This document shows positions 18,868-25,965 of a stretch of 33,712 nt of DNA, piece after piece (the first letter of the stretch is position 1; the number at the start of each line of letters is the position of its first letter). This DNA is from a virus, in the IMG/VR virus record IMGVR_UViG_3300025889_000481, positions 1-33,712 of that record. The stretch is one strand, 5' to 3'. The position numbers were made by a program, and so were the translations under genes. The notes below the pieces were generated by a model. That model did not search any database and was not told the origin of the DNA. It saw only the letters and a list, made by a program, of their open reading frames with translations.

Positions 18868-19063
18868 CTTTGGTCTCCTTGTCTTGGTACGGGCGGTAGA
18901 AGTAGAGGGGGCAATTTGGAGCGGTGCAGTTCCTTATGCTTTCGCGGAACCCCTGCTCAATGTGATCCTTGGTGCATCCCATGCAGTGGGCACACATGGC
19001 CTTTATTGCTCTCTGCCTTGTGCGCTTTTTTTCATACTGAAGTAGCGGGTTGTATGTGCTCAT
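18842..19063 (-). CDS. Small Cys-rich zinc-binding phage protein (73 aa)
   Basis: ATGA overlap with the upstream nuclease-like gene fixes the start at 19063. Six cysteines fall in two groups, CAHCMGC (residues about 24-30) and NCTAPNCPLYFYRPYQ (about 45-60), a pattern I recall from small phage proteins of unknown function in recombination/early blocks. Metal binding is very likely; the biochemical role is unknown. It is a member of the leftward recombination cluster. Confidence 0.7.
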   Translation of the reverse strand: MSTYNPLLQYEKKRTRQRAIKAMCAHCMGCTKDHIEQGFRESIRNCTAPNCPLYFYRPYQDKETKDAVAHSAN

Positions 19064-19380
19064 GGTTCGTGTCCCTTGATATCAATGATCTCCTGCGCCA
19101 CGCGGCGCACTAACGTCTGAATTATCAGGAATAAGAACTGCTCGCTGAGATCGATTTTCTTTTCAAACGATGACCCATCAAAGGCCACGTCAAATTTGTA
19201 ATGACATTTTGAGCACAGGTCTGCGATGCAAAGGTCGTGCGGCTTGTGCCCTGTCCCCTTGCCAAGCCTGTGCGATCTCATGCCGGTGTAATGTGCGGCA
19301 ACCACGGTGCCATCAGCGGCACCGCAGTTAACACATGACTGGCCCTTGGCCCCGTCGAGCAGTTTCTTTGACCTAATCAA
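19060..19380 (-). CDS. Cys/His (HNH-like, DUF1364/YbcO-type) nuclease-family protein (106 aa)
   Basis: The start appears to be TTG at 19380-19378, overlapping the TGA of the SSB-like gene (TTGA); no nearby ATG serves as well. Motifs: C16-x2-C19, A-H30, a Lys/Gly-rich GKGTGHKPHD segment, then C56-x2-C59-H60. This matches the layout of phage DUF1364/YbcO-type proteins, considered HNH-fold nucleases linked to recombination. Catalysis is inferred from family resemblance. The probable general base would be H30 or H60, and I cannot choose. Its location next to the SSB-like and annealing genes supports a DNA-processing role. Confidence 0.65.
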   Translation of the reverse strand: MIRSKKLLDGAKGQSCVNCGAADGTVVAAHYTGMRSHRLGKGTGHKPHDLCIADLCSKCHYKFDVAFDGSSFEKKIDLSEQFLFLIIQTLVRRVAQEIIDIKGHEP

Positions 19381-19697
19381 AACGGAATATCGTCCTCTTC
19401 GATCAGGATGGGCTGGGGTTCTGGGACAGGAGGAGGCGGCGGCGGGGCTGACGCAGTCTCCTCTCCGTCCCAGAAAACTTCACCAGTCACATACTGGTAC
19501 GGCTGGCCAGTGTCTTGCGCCTTTCGGGTCCATGACGCCAGCTTAACCTTGGGCGTTTCGCCCTTTTTCGCCATAGCGATCAACCCCTTTAGCTGTTCGC
19601 GGGTCAGATCGACCTTGCCCGTCATGTCAGGATGATTCTGCGCTTTCTTGTCTTTGTTTGGCCAGAGACCACCCTCGCTTTTGTGATACTTACTCAT
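19377..19697 (-). CDS. SSB-like protein with acidic DDIPF tip (106 aa)
   Basis: Residues about 28-77 (KVDLTREQLKGLIAMAKKG, then TPKVKLASW and YQYVTGEVFW) could make a short OB-type beta fold. A Pro-rich linker (PPPPPPVPEPQP) leads to the acidic C-terminal tip EEDDIPF. That tip is the hallmark of bacterial single-stranded DNA-binding proteins, where it recruits recombination and repair partners. The protein is shorter than a standard SSB (about 150-180 residues), so it may be a minimal phage SSB or an SSB-mimicking partner. It lies between the annealing protein (8-base overlap) and the Cys/His nuclease-like gene. Confidence 0.65.
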   Translation of the reverse strand: MSKYHKSEGGLWPNKDKKAQNHPDMTGKVDLTREQLKGLIAMAKKGETPKVKLASWTRKAQDTGQPYQYVTGEVFWDGEETASAPPPPPPVPEPQPILIEEDDIPF

Positions 19698-20439
19698 TGG
19701 TTCCCTCCTTCTGGGTCTTGAGTTGTTGCCGTAGAGCAGTGAAGTGACCCTTCAGTTGCTCGTAGTGCTCGTTGTAGTTTTGATCCAGCAGATCAATTAC
19801 CTGTTTATTCTGCTTCCAGAAGTCGATCAGGTCTTGCTCTGTGCCTGTTGCGAACGTGTCAGCAGTACCCATCATGAACGCCAGCACGTTGTCAGCTTCT
19901 TCTTTGGACCCGATGTGGTTAATGGGGGGCTGTGCCTGCTTGGCAACCTCTTCCTGCTTGATCGGCGTCACCTTCTGGGCCGGCTCCTTTTTCTTGGCAG
20001 GCTTTTTCTCTGGCTTTGGCTCTGACGGCGGGTCGCTGTCAGGCGGCAGGTCTTCTCCAGCGTAGATGTAGTGGCCCAGCCCAAACATGCCGATGCACTT
20101 GGTCAGGCACCGCATGCGGGTGTCCGATACCTTGCGCATGTCGGGGTTTTGGATTGCGTGATTCTTGTAGTCCATCACCGGCAACCACATGGTCCGCTCC
20201 AGCTCGCCGATCTTGATGCGGCACCAGACCTCGCAATAGCCCTGCGGGTCACGTTGCTCGTTGAAGAACTCGTAGGTCGCCTGCGGGTAATGCTCCATCA
20301 GGGTGCCCCACGCCCACGCCCAAGACAGATAGGTCAGGCCGTTTTTCTTTTCGGCGCGTTCGCTAACGTCAACCTTTGACAGTGTCTCCCAGACCGACTG
20401 ATATGTCGGCTCAGAGGAGGTAGTTTTTTTTGTGCTCAT
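19690..20439 (-). CDS. DUF1071/Sak3-type single-strand annealing protein (249 aa)
   Basis: The N-terminal half carries the DUF1071 pattern: LTYLSWAWAWGTLMEHYPQA, a glycine/Trp strand region (EVWCRIKIGELERTMWLPVM), then NHAIQNPDMRKVSDTRMRCL and FGLGHYIYAGEDLP. The C-terminal half is a Lys/Glu/Pro-rich linker and helices. DUF1071 proteins (Sak3 group) are phage recombinases that anneal complementary single strands, partnered with an exonuclease; here a RecB-type exonuclease is three genes upstream and an SSB-like protein is the next gene. ATGA overlap with the preceding gene sets the start at 20439. Confidence 0.8.
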   Translation of the reverse strand: MSTKKTTSSEPTYQSVWETLSKVDVSERAEKKNGLTYLSWAWAWGTLMEHYPQATYEFFNEQRDPQGYCEVWCRIKIGELERTMWLPVMDYKNHAIQNPDMRKVSDTRMRCLTKCIGMFGLGHYIYAGEDLPPDSDPPSEPKPEKKPAKKKEPAQKVTPIKQEEVAKQAQPPINHIGSKEEADNVLAFMMGTADTFATGTEQDLIDFWKQNKQVIDLLDQNYNEHYEQLKGHFTALRQQLKTQKEGTNE

Positions 20440-20861
20440 CGCTTACTCCTATCGTTTTCAGTGTTTCGGTTGATGTGATCTTTAATTTCCCCCTGACAAA
20501 CCTTCGTCCAGTACTCAGTGCAACGGCGCACCCCAAGAGCGTTTGCCAGCCAGCGCGAGTCGAGCTTGTCGATGTCATTCTCAAGGAAAAGATCAACGAT
20601 TGCTCCCTCCCCAAATTCTTTCTGTACAGCAAGCACGCTCCAGCAGGGTTGATTTGGGCGGTCTTTTGGGTCTACACAATCTTCGGGGAGGTTGGCGGTT
20701 ATGCTATGGCAAATCTGCCTAGCTTTGGCGTATGCCCCTTCGTCTTCATACCCAGCTATTCGCAGGACAACGCACTCCTGTATCGCTCCCAGCACGTTCA
20801 AGGCTAATACAGCGATGTATTCCTGCGGCTCATCACAAGAGCCATGACTTTTTGTGCTCAT
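20436..20861 (-). CDS. Hypothetical protein (141 aa) in the recombination cluster
   Basis: The ATG at 20861 has an AGGAG about seven bases upstream; the stop overlaps the annealing-protein start by ATGA. It is mostly helical, with several Cys and acidic residues (NLPEDCVDPKDRPNQPCW) and no motif I recognise. The N-terminal MSTK matches that of the annealing protein, because the start region of both genes lies in a duplicated segment of about 45 bp. Function unknown. Confidence 0.6.
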   Translation of the reverse strand: MSTKSHGSCDEPQEYIAVLALNVLGAIQECVVLRIAGYEDEGAYAKARQICHSITANLPEDCVDPKDRPNQPCWSVLAVQKEFGEGAIVDLFLENDIDKLDSRWLANALGVRRCTEYWTKVCQGEIKDHINRNTENDRSKR

Positions 20862-20902
20862 TCGACACTCCTATTGCCTTAAGTATTTCGGTTGGTGTGA
20901 GC
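20437..20902 (-). repeat. Duplicated gene-junction segment (two copies of about 45 bp)
   Basis: Bases 20437-20481 and 20859-20903 align without gaps at roughly two bases in three, including the start codon and MSTK leader of two genes, the AGGAG ribosome site and upstream coding bases. The right copy is read as the C-terminus of the 73-residue protein. In the left copy the corresponding words (a GVSDEHKK-like string) survive only in a frame that is not used. Confidence 0.75.
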
Positions 20903-21054
20903 TTGAAGAACAAACCCGTGCTCATGTCTCCCGCCCGCTTTTCGCCCAGATAAAATGTGACGTTGTCGCCGGACACCACAACCTTTAACTTGTTGGCTGT
21001 AATCTGGTTGAGCGCCACCACTTTCAAATAAAAATCAGGGTCTTGCTGAATCAT
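20833..21054 (-). CDS. Small hypothetical protein (73 aa)
   Basis: ATG at 21054-21052 overlaps the exonuclease stop (ATGA); a longer version from an upstream GTG is less likely. A small beta-rich N-terminus (KLKVVVSGDNVTFYLGEKRA) is followed by a helical tail (TPTEILKAIGVSNEHKK). The last 29 bases overlap the next gene. A decayed copy of the tail-coding bases appears at the following gene junction in another reading frame. Family and function unknown. Confidence 0.6.
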   Translation of the reverse strand: MIQQDPDFYLKVVALNQITANKLKVVVSGDNVTFYLGEKRAGDMSTGLFFKLTPTEILKAIGVSNEHKKSWLL

Positions 21055-21911
21055 GCGGCCCTCCACTGGTCGCACCACTCAGCAACACGGCACCAGTTAT
21101 CCTCGCATCTGGTGTAGCGCCCCTCTCTGGTTTCGACAACCAAGTCCTCTTTGCCCTCGGCGTATTCACGCGCCTCATCCATTGAGTCAAACACCCTCAG
21201 CGCTCGCTTGTTGCCATCTTTCTTGACGGCAAACAGGTCGGGCTTTTTCCAGCGCTCCTCATCAGAGCATAGGGGCAGTGGCTCGCCCGTCAGCCGCAGA
21301 AATTCCGCTTCGTCGTGCAAACGGACCCGTTCACGGACATAGCTATCCCTGTCTTGTTGGCTCCAAAGCGGGATATCCACGATCACGATTGGCGCCTTCG
21401 GGTAGTTCGCCTCTCCGGCCTTGTTGCGTTGCCAGTCCCGCAGGACCGCCACGATATTGAGCGCCGACACCTCGACCTCATGATTCTGCTCGACCAGCCA
21501 AGCGTAGAAGTTGAGTTGCTTGTCCCACTCCTTCTTGCCGTAGATGACCGACCAGACCGACGTACACTTGTAGTCGAGAATGGTGACGGTGCCATCTCCT
21601 TCGGAGCGTTGCAGATCGATAGCGCCACTGATGAGCCAGTTATCGACCTCGGCAAACAGCCTTTCTTCCACGATGTGGCCGTCCGGTTGGTGTTTTTCAA
21701 ACATGTTGTGGACTGCGGTGCCAAGCACAGACCAAACCATGTCGGATGCGTCTTCCTCAATCACGGCATCGTGCTCTGCCTTGAGAATGCGCACACGCGG
21801 AGAGTCGATCAGTTGCGTAACGGATCGATTGCTGTTGCCACGGCTGTAATCGCTGTGGGTCAGCGCCTGATAAACAGGCTCCGGTAGGTTTGTGTGGTTG
21901 GTTATTCTCAC
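21051..21911 (-). CDS. RecB-family PD-(D/E)XK exonuclease (286 aa)
   Basis: Motifs of the RecB/Cas4-like exonuclease fold appear in order: G64-T-A-V-H68, acidic D99 in the strand ISGAIDLQ, D113-Y-K115 in TILDYKCT, and Q132 with Y136 in KQLNFYAWL. The C-terminus has three clustered cysteines (C-x4-C-x5-C around CEDNWCRVAEWC); a fourth close partner is not obvious, so an iron-sulfur cluster as in Cas4/AddB is possible but unproven. The enzyme would resect double-strand ends to supply single strands for the DUF1071 annealing protein. ATGA overlaps join it to genes on both sides. Confidence 0.8.
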   Translation of the reverse strand: MRITNHTNLPEPVYQALTHSDYSRGNSNRSVTQLIDSPRVRILKAEHDAVIEEDASDMVWSVLGTAVHNMFEKHQPDGHIVEERLFAEVDNWLISGAIDLQRSEGDGTVTILDYKCTSVWSVIYGKKEWDKQLNFYAWLVEQNHEVEVSALNIVAVLRDWQRNKAGEANYPKAPIVIVDIPLWSQQDRDSYVRERVRLHDEAEFLRLTGEPLPLCSDEERWKKPDLFAVKKDGNKRALRVFDSMDEAREYAEGKEDLVVETREGRYTRCEDNWCRVAEWCDQWRAA

Positions 21912-22138
21912 TGGATTCTGAACACCCGCATCTGATCGCCGTCTCGGACCACGCTAAATTTTTTCGGGGGGTGTCGCCTTTGGAACCGGACCACTCGTTG
22001 GCGTAACGCTTGGACAAGTCGGGCGTCGCCTGACATAACTGGGGCGAGGAATGATTCGTTGATCTCCATCTCCGAAAATGGTAACTCTGGCAAGCGGGTG
22101 CGTTGCGGGATTGGAATGTTCCGTTCGATCTTGATCAT
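21908..22138 (-). CDS. Small hypothetical protein (76 aa), DUF7303-like
   Basis: The pattern IPIPQRTRLPELPFSEMEIN, a Ser-Phe strand and a basic middle (VVRFQRRHPPKKFSVVRDGD) recall short phage proteins of the DUF7303 type, whose role is unknown; they may bind nucleic acid given the basic face. The stop overlaps the exonuclease start by ATGA. It is one of the first genes after the leftward promoter. An overlapping frame (21954-22196) may also be translated. Confidence 0.65.
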   Translation of the reverse strand: MIKIERNIPIPQRTRLPELPFSEMEINESFLAPVMSGDARLVQALRQRVVRFQRRHPPKKFSVVRDGDQMRVFRIQ

Positions 22139-22196
22139 ACTGCTCTCTCTCTTCAGCTTCTTGAAGTTGGTAGACGTAGCGTCCCATTTTGCTCAT
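21954..22196 (-). CDS. Possible leader gene overlapping the 76-aa gene (80 aa)
   Basis: ATG at 22196 follows a good GAGGA ribosome site at normal distance and is the first start after the predicted leftward promoter. The first 30 residues (MGRYVYQLQEAEEREQYDQD) look like a real small phage protein, charged and helical. The rest runs in another frame across the 76-residue gene and looks less protein-like. Either this is a true overlapping pair, or only initiation here matters, to couple translation into the next gene. The long overlap makes me cautious. Confidence 0.4.
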   Translation of the reverse strand: MSKMGRYVYQLQEAEEREQYDQDRTEHSNPATHPLARVTIFGDGDQRIIPRPSYVRRRPTCPSVTPTSGPVPKATPPEKI

Positions 22197-22225
22197 ACAA
22201 TGGTCCTCGTTTTGAACCAGTCGTA

Positions 22226-22255
22226 ATGATAATAGCGGGAAGAAATAAATGTCAA
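22226..22255 (-). promoter_or_regulatory. Leftward sigma70-type promoter of the recombination cluster
   Basis: On the minus strand a perfect TTGACA (22255-22250) is followed by TATTAT (22234-22229, spacing 15) and TATCAT (22231-22226, spacing 18). The second spacing is the more normal. The -35 overlaps the start of the divergent rusA gene, so leftward promoter activity and rightward rusA initiation may interfere. Confidence 0.6.
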
Positions 22256-22650
22256 ACAACATCGTAGAAATGGTGATCTATGGCGAGCCGTGTAGCAAAG
22301 CAAATAGCCGTAGACTTGTTAAGAGTAAGAGTGGGCGCCCGCTGTTCATCAAATCCCAGAAAGCGCTCGACTATGTGAAGTCATTTGAGAAGCAGTGCAG
22401 GAAAATTGATCCGCCAGTCGAGAAAGATGTAGCCGTCCGGATCGTTATCTTTTATGCTAGTCGACGGCCTGACCTTGACGAATCATTGATACTGGATTGC
22501 ATGCAGGGTCCGATATACAAGAACGATAGGCAGGTCAAGGAAAAGCACATAATCTGGGGAGGGGTTGACAAACACAACCCGAGGGCAGAAATCAGTGTCC
22601 GATATTTACAAGACGGTTTACAGCAAGGTGATATTCCAAGCGATTCGTGA
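22249..22650 (+). CDS. rusA: RusA-family Holliday junction resolvase (133 aa)
   Basis: The protein has the RusA signature: an N-terminal strand VEMVIYGEPCSKANSRR, the acidic pair RPD75-L-D77 in a strand-helix turn, D83, then the catalytic Asp in YKND93RQV. RusA uses conserved aspartates to bind magnesium and cleave Holliday junctions as a dimer; phages use it to resolve recombination intermediates before packaging. Length (133 residues) is close to the usual 120. It is divergent from the recombination cluster, whose -35 box overlaps its first codons. The next small gene overlaps its end. Confidence 0.85.
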   Translation: MSNNIVEMVIYGEPCSKANSRRLVKSKSGRPLFIKSQKALDYVKSFEKQCRKIDPPVEKDVAVRIVIFYASRRPDLDESLILDCMQGPIYKNDRQVKEKHIIWGGVDKHNPRAEISVRYLQDGLQQGDIPSDS

Positions 22651-22846
22651 TCTCGTTGGGTCACAGCCGCAAGAAAAGCAGGACGCCGTCAAGTATTTGC
22701 AATCTCCAGCATTCTTGTCGCACTGCGAAATCGCGGGGTTTCCGTCTGGTTTGCAGGACGCCTTGGATGAGATGTTACTGCTCAGTCGCACCGAACAGAA
22801 GGTGGTCGCCAGAATGGTGATGGAAGAGCTGACATCTTGTGCATAA
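22595..22846 (+). CDS. Small hypothetical protein after rusA (83 aa)
   Basis: I place the start at GTG 22595, nine bases after a GAGGG; a TTG at 22565 would give ten more residues but has poor ribosome-site spacing. It overlaps rusA by 56 bases in another frame. The protein is helical (VIFQAIRDLVGSQPQEKQDA, later LLSRTEQKVVARMVMEELTS) with no recognised domain. A hairpin with an A-run on its left begins right at its stop codon. Confidence 0.6.
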   Translation: MSDIYKTVYSKVIFQAIRDLVGSQPQEKQDAVKYLQSPAFLSHCEIAGFPSGLQDALDEMLLLSRTEQKVVARMVMEELTSCA

Positions 22847-22870
22847 AAAAGCCCCCGATGGGCGGGGGCT
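22845..22870 (-). terminator. Intrinsic terminator, U-run on the minus strand
   Basis: AGCCCCC (22850-22856) pairs with GGGGGCT (22864-22870). The A6 run at 22845-22850 becomes a U6 run only for leftward RNA; nothing similar follows on the plus strand. It would stop leftward (antisense) transcription coming from the replication region, yet it sits at the end of a rightward gene pair. Confidence 0.75.
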
Positions 22871-22891
22871 GGACTCAAGGAAGGTTCACCA

Positions 22892-22979
22892 CTAGTACTG
22901 TCCTAGTCTAGTACATTACTAAGTATATATAAATAGTAATGTTCTAAGCTAGTACTGTTCTAGTCTAGGACAGTTCTAG
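22892..22979. repeat. Array of five 15-bp CTAG-bounded elements
   Basis: Elements at 22892-22906, 22908-22922, 22933-22947, 22949-22963 and 22965-22979 follow the pattern CTAGTACTGTYCTAG, the second and fifth inverted. Neighbours are separated by one base (16-bp spacing), except for a central 10-base AT-rich spacer (GTATATATAA). The array lies just upstream of the primase-helicase gene. It could be an operator array or part of a replication origin with iterons. Three related elements occur at 32425-32472. Confidence 0.85.
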
Positions 22980-22995
22980 GGTCTACTCATATCAT
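22967..22995 (+). promoter_or_regulatory. Weak candidate promoter for the primase-helicase gene
   Basis: AGGACA (22967-22972) and TATCAT (22990-22995) are separated by 17 bases. The -35 lies inside the fifth CTAG element, so a protein bound there would block or activate this promoter. GGGGG about nine bases before the ATG at 23020 serves as ribosome site. Confidence 0.4.
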
Positions 22996-23019
22996 AAAAT
23001 ATGGGGGTAGGCAACCACT

Positions 23020-24753
23020 ATGACCGCTCTGAACGACTACGTTCTTGGCCATAGTCAGGACGCCCGAGTGAGGTGTCCCGAGTGTGGCGATCAGCGAAAA
23101 AAGAAAAATCAAAAAACATTCTCAATCACGATCAAGCCCGATCACACCCTGTACCACTGTCACCACTGTGGTCTATCGGGTGCTGTTCGGCGTGAAAAAT
23201 TTTACGAGGCTCACATGGAGAAAGTAGTAAAGATACCCACCCAGCTAAATTACAACGTGCAGTTGATACAGGATTTTTTCGGAAGGCGTAGCGTGCCACT
23301 GGATACTCTTGACGGGTTGCCGGCAATGACCACAGGGATGAAATGGTTTGATGGCGCTCAACGGGAGGCAGTGGGTTTCATTTACGGGCCTCGGGAAAAC
23401 CCGACAGCAATCAAGTGGCGATCCGTGGAAGGGAAGGGATTTCTCTGTGATGGCGCACCCAGATCGTTCTACGGTATCGAAAACGTGGAAGATACGGACG
23501 AGGATTTGACGATAGTCGAGGGGGAGTGTGATGTCATTGCTTTGGCTAGCGTCGGAATTAAGGCCGTATCTTGCCCCAACGGCGCACCTGCAAAGGTCAG
23601 CCAAAATCGGGTCTCTCCGGAGGAGGACAACAAGTTCTCGTATATCTGGGAGGAAAGGGAGCGTCTGGAGCGCGTCAAGCGGGTTATTTTGGCGACCGAT
23701 AACGATCAGGCAGGCGAGGCGTTGGCAGAGGAAATCGCCCGTCGAGTGGGTCGGGCCAAGTGCTGGCGGGTCAAGTTTCCCGAGGGGACGAAGGACGCAA
23801 ACGATGCTGTTGACAAGCTAGGAGCAGACGAAACACGCAGACTCTTCGATAATCCTGAGCCAGTTCCGCTGTCCGGAGTCTATGGTGCGTCGGAATATCT
23901 GAATGATATCAAGGACATCTACGCTAATGGCCACGGGCGCGGGGCGTCCACCGGCTTCCCCGCTATCGATGAGTTGTTCACCATAGCCGAGGGACAGCTA
24001 TCTATCGTCACCGGAATGCCGAGTTCGGGTAAGTCCGAGTTCATTGATCAGATCATGGTGAATCTGGCCCAGCGCGAGTCATGGAAGTTTGCCGTGTGCT
24101 CGTTTGAGAACCCGCCCCATATGCACATCGCCAAGTTGGCAGAGAAAGTCACGGGCAAGCCGTTCTATGACGGGCTTGGTCCCAGAATGACAGAGGAGGA
24201 ATTGGAAGAAGCAATAGTGTTCATTAACGAACACTTTGTGTTCCTTGAATCCAAGGACGGCGGCATGAGCACCATCGACAGTGTCATTGAGCGCACCAAG
24301 CAAGCTGTCATGCGTCTGGGGGTGCGGGGCTTGATCATTGATCCCTACAACTACATTGAGCAGTCAGGGTCCGAAGAGCACAACAGCATTAGCCAGATGC
24401 TCAGTCGAATCACCGCCTTTGCCAAGGCCCACGGCATCCACGTCTGGTTTGTCGCCCACCCCCAGAAAATGTATCCCCGAGAGGACGGCACCTATGCAGT
24501 GCCCAAGGGTATGAATATCAGCGGTTCGGCGGCATGGTTCGCGAAAGCCGATCTAGGCATCACCGTCCACCGAGGCGATGACTGCGTCGAGATACATTGC
24601 TGGAAGTCAAGGTTCAAGTGGACAGGCCAGCAGGGCGTGGCATGCCTTACATATGAGTTGTCAAATGGTAGATACCGAGACTACGCTCCGCCGGCAGAAA
24701 TAAAGACGATCAAGGGAGTTGACCGGAGTTGGGAGGACTTTGATGAATTCTGA
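23020..24753 (+). CDS. T7 gp4-type primase-helicase (577 aa)
   Basis: N-terminal zinc finger: C19-x2-C22 and C47-x2-C50 (CPECGD, CHHCG), which reads priming sites. A TOPRIM primase core follows, with E167 in IVEGECD and D227-x-D229 in ATDNDQAGE. After a linker the RecA-like replicative helicase domain has Walker A G332-M-P-S-S-G-K338-S, a Walker B-type strand ending in D441 (GLIIDPYNY) and a later SQMLSRITAFAKAHGIHVWF helix-strand with the sensor His in VAHPQ. Size and order equal those of phage T7 gp4. It would unwind the fork as a hexamer and prime the lagging strand. No DNA polymerase lies in the window. Confidence 0.92.
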   Translation: MTALNDYVLGHSQDARVRCPECGDQRKKKNQKTFSITIKPDHTLYHCHHCGLSGAVRREKFYEAHMEKVVKIPTQLNYNVQLIQDFFGRRSVPLDTLDGLPAMTTGMKWFDGAQREAVGFIYGPRENPTAIKWRSVEGKGFLCDGAPRSFYGIENVEDTDEDLTIVEGECDVIALASVGIKAVSCPNGAPAKVSQNRVSPEEDNKFSYIWEERERLERVKRVILATDNDQAGEALAEEIARRVGRAKCWRVKFPEGTKDANDAVDKLGADETRRLFDNPEPVPLSGVYGASEYLNDIKDIYANGHGRGASTGFPAIDELFTIAEGQLSIVTGMPSSGKSEFIDQIMVNLAQRESWKFAVCSFENPPHMHIAKLAEKVTGKPFYDGLGPRMTEEELEEAIVFINEHFVFLESKDGGMSTIDSVIERTKQAVMRLGVRGLIIDPYNYIEQSGSEEHNSISQMLSRITAFAKAHGIHVWFVAHPQKMYPREDGTYAVPKGMNISGSAAWFAKADLGITVHRGDDCVEIHCWKSRFKWTGQQGVACLTYELSNGRYRDYAPPAEIKTIKGVDRSWEDFDEF

Positions 24754-24800
24754 TAACGTGTCAAGCACAGCCAAGAAATTATCCGGGGACAAACATTCTT

Positions 24801-25277
24801 ATGTCTGACAAGTCACACACAGACCTCGGCACGAAGGAAATCTACAAACGCCACGCAGTGATGGTCGAGGGCGGCAATATGCCCCGAGCCAAGGTCATGG
24901 ATCAGACACTGATTGATCGATATCTGATGGACGGGCTGATCACGCTGTCCCAGCATCAGGCCGGCGAGTATGTCATGAGTCAGGCACTGCAAGCGGGGAT
25001 GTACACCAAGCCTCTCAGCTCTGAGCCATCTTCGGGTGCCAGAGCCAAGGACTCTGTCGCCACAGAATCGCTCATGCGGTACGGACGCACACTGGATTTG
25101 GTCAGCAAACGCTTTGGTCCGTATCACAAGTATCTGGTGGAGGAGGTTGTTCTGCATGGGTGGGATGTGTCGTTGGACGCCAAGAAAATGACAGCGCTCA
25201 AGGAAGCGCTCGACTGGATATCTGAGCGGCGTCTGGCCGGTGGGCGTAATCCGCTGAGGAAGCTGAAAGGTGAGTAG
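24801..25277 (+). CDS. Hypothetical protein in the replication operon (158 aa)
   Basis: Follows the primase-helicase by 47 bases; the ribosome site is weak (GGGG about 12 bases before ATG). A mainly helical, charged protein; the region DRYLMDGLITLSQHQAGEY and the late SERRLAGGRNPLRKLKGE tail recall DUF6456-like phage proteins thought to be regulators, but the match is loose. The basic tail and helices could suit DNA binding. Its last bases overlap the DUF3310 gene start. Function unknown. Confidence 0.6.
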   Translation: MSDKSHTDLGTKEIYKRHAVMVEGGNMPRAKVMDQTLIDRYLMDGLITLSQHQAGEYVMSQALQAGMYTKPLSSEPSSGARAKDSVATESLMRYGRTLDLVSKRFGPYHKYLVEEVVLHGWDVSLDAKKMTALKEALDWISERRLAGGRNPLRKLKGE

Positions 25278-25491
25278 TTTTGATGAGCAGGTAGGCGGGG
25301 ATCATTACAAGCGACTCAAGATTCAGCCGTTGGAGTATGCGCTGGCAAATGATCTGGGGATTTGCGAGCACGCCGTGATTAAGTATGTGTCGAGGTGGCG
25401 TGACAAGGGCGGTACTGATGACTTGTTAAAAGCAAAACACTACATCGAGTTGCTTCTGGAGTTTGAGAGTGAAAAGTCTGGGAACGGGTAG
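25270..25491 (+). CDS. DUF3310 family protein (73 aa)
   Basis: Starts with GTG at 25270, inside the end of the previous gene. It shows the DUF3310 pattern: GGDHYKRLKIQPLEYALAND followed by HAVIKYVSRWRDKGG, then a helix DLLKAKHYIELLLEFE. The family is common in phages, sometimes labelled nucleotide kinase-like, but an activity is not established to my knowledge. Its place in the replication operon agrees with a nucleotide or DNA metabolism role. Confidence 0.8.
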   Translation: MSSFDEQVGGDHYKRLKIQPLEYALANDLGICEHAVIKYVSRWRDKGGTDDLLKAKHYIELLLEFESEKSGNG

Positions 25492-25963
25492 GCGTTTTAA
25501 TCACATGACGATTTGTGAAAACGGCGAGGGACAGCATGTAGGAACCCTCGCTGAGATGGAGTTTTCGCGTTTCCTGATTATGAGCAACATACAGCATGCG
25601 TGGTCGGCTTGCGACAAAGGCCCGTATGACTTTGCCGTAATGGACATATCCGGTCGCATGGTAGGGATTGATGTGAAGGCAAAAAAGAGGAATGTGCCAC
25701 CATCACACTCTCAGGATGCGCACGTTACCTGCGATCAAGAGCTATATGAATGCCATGTTTATGTTTTTTACAGTGTTACAGATGACAAGCCAACAGCGAT
25801 GGGGTGGATTGGTAAAGGTGATTTTTGGCGAGACTGCCGAAGGGTGCGGAAGGGTGACAGGGACGGCTCTTTTGAGGAGCACGTTGACGCGGGGAAGATG
25901 AAGTACAGTGAACTTAAAAAAATGCCTGATCTTCTTGGGTATTTGAAGTCCTGCTGGGAATAG
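25469..25963 (+). CDS. PD-(D/E)XK nuclease-like protein (164 aa)
   Basis: GGAG seven bases before GTG 25469 supports this start; an ATG at 25505 is an alternative with a poorer ribosome site. The core has E29 in a first helix (VGTLAEMEFSRFLI), then PYD54 and D68-V-K70 in GIDVKAKKR, the spacing expected of a PD-(D/E)XK nuclease fold. The rest has several Trp/Tyr strands (HVYVFYSVTDD) and a helical C-terminus. It may be a resolvase- or endonuclease-like enzyme acting on phage replication intermediates or on host DNA. It is last in the rightward replication operon and overlaps the DUF3310 gene by 23 bases. Confidence 0.6.
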   Translation: MKSLGTGRRFNHMTICENGEGQHVGTLAEMEFSRFLIMSNIQHAWSACDKGPYDFAVMDISGRMVGIDVKAKKRNVPPSHSQDAHVTCDQELYECHVYVFYSVTDDKPTAMGWIGKGDFWRDCRRVRKGDRDGSFEEHVDAGKMKYSELKKMPDLLGYLKSCWE

Positions 25964-25965
25964 GA

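Noticed and set aside
22892-22979. CRISPR-like array
   Set aside because: Repeats are 15 bp with one-base spacers and mixed orientation, and there are no cas genes; this is an operator or iteron pattern.
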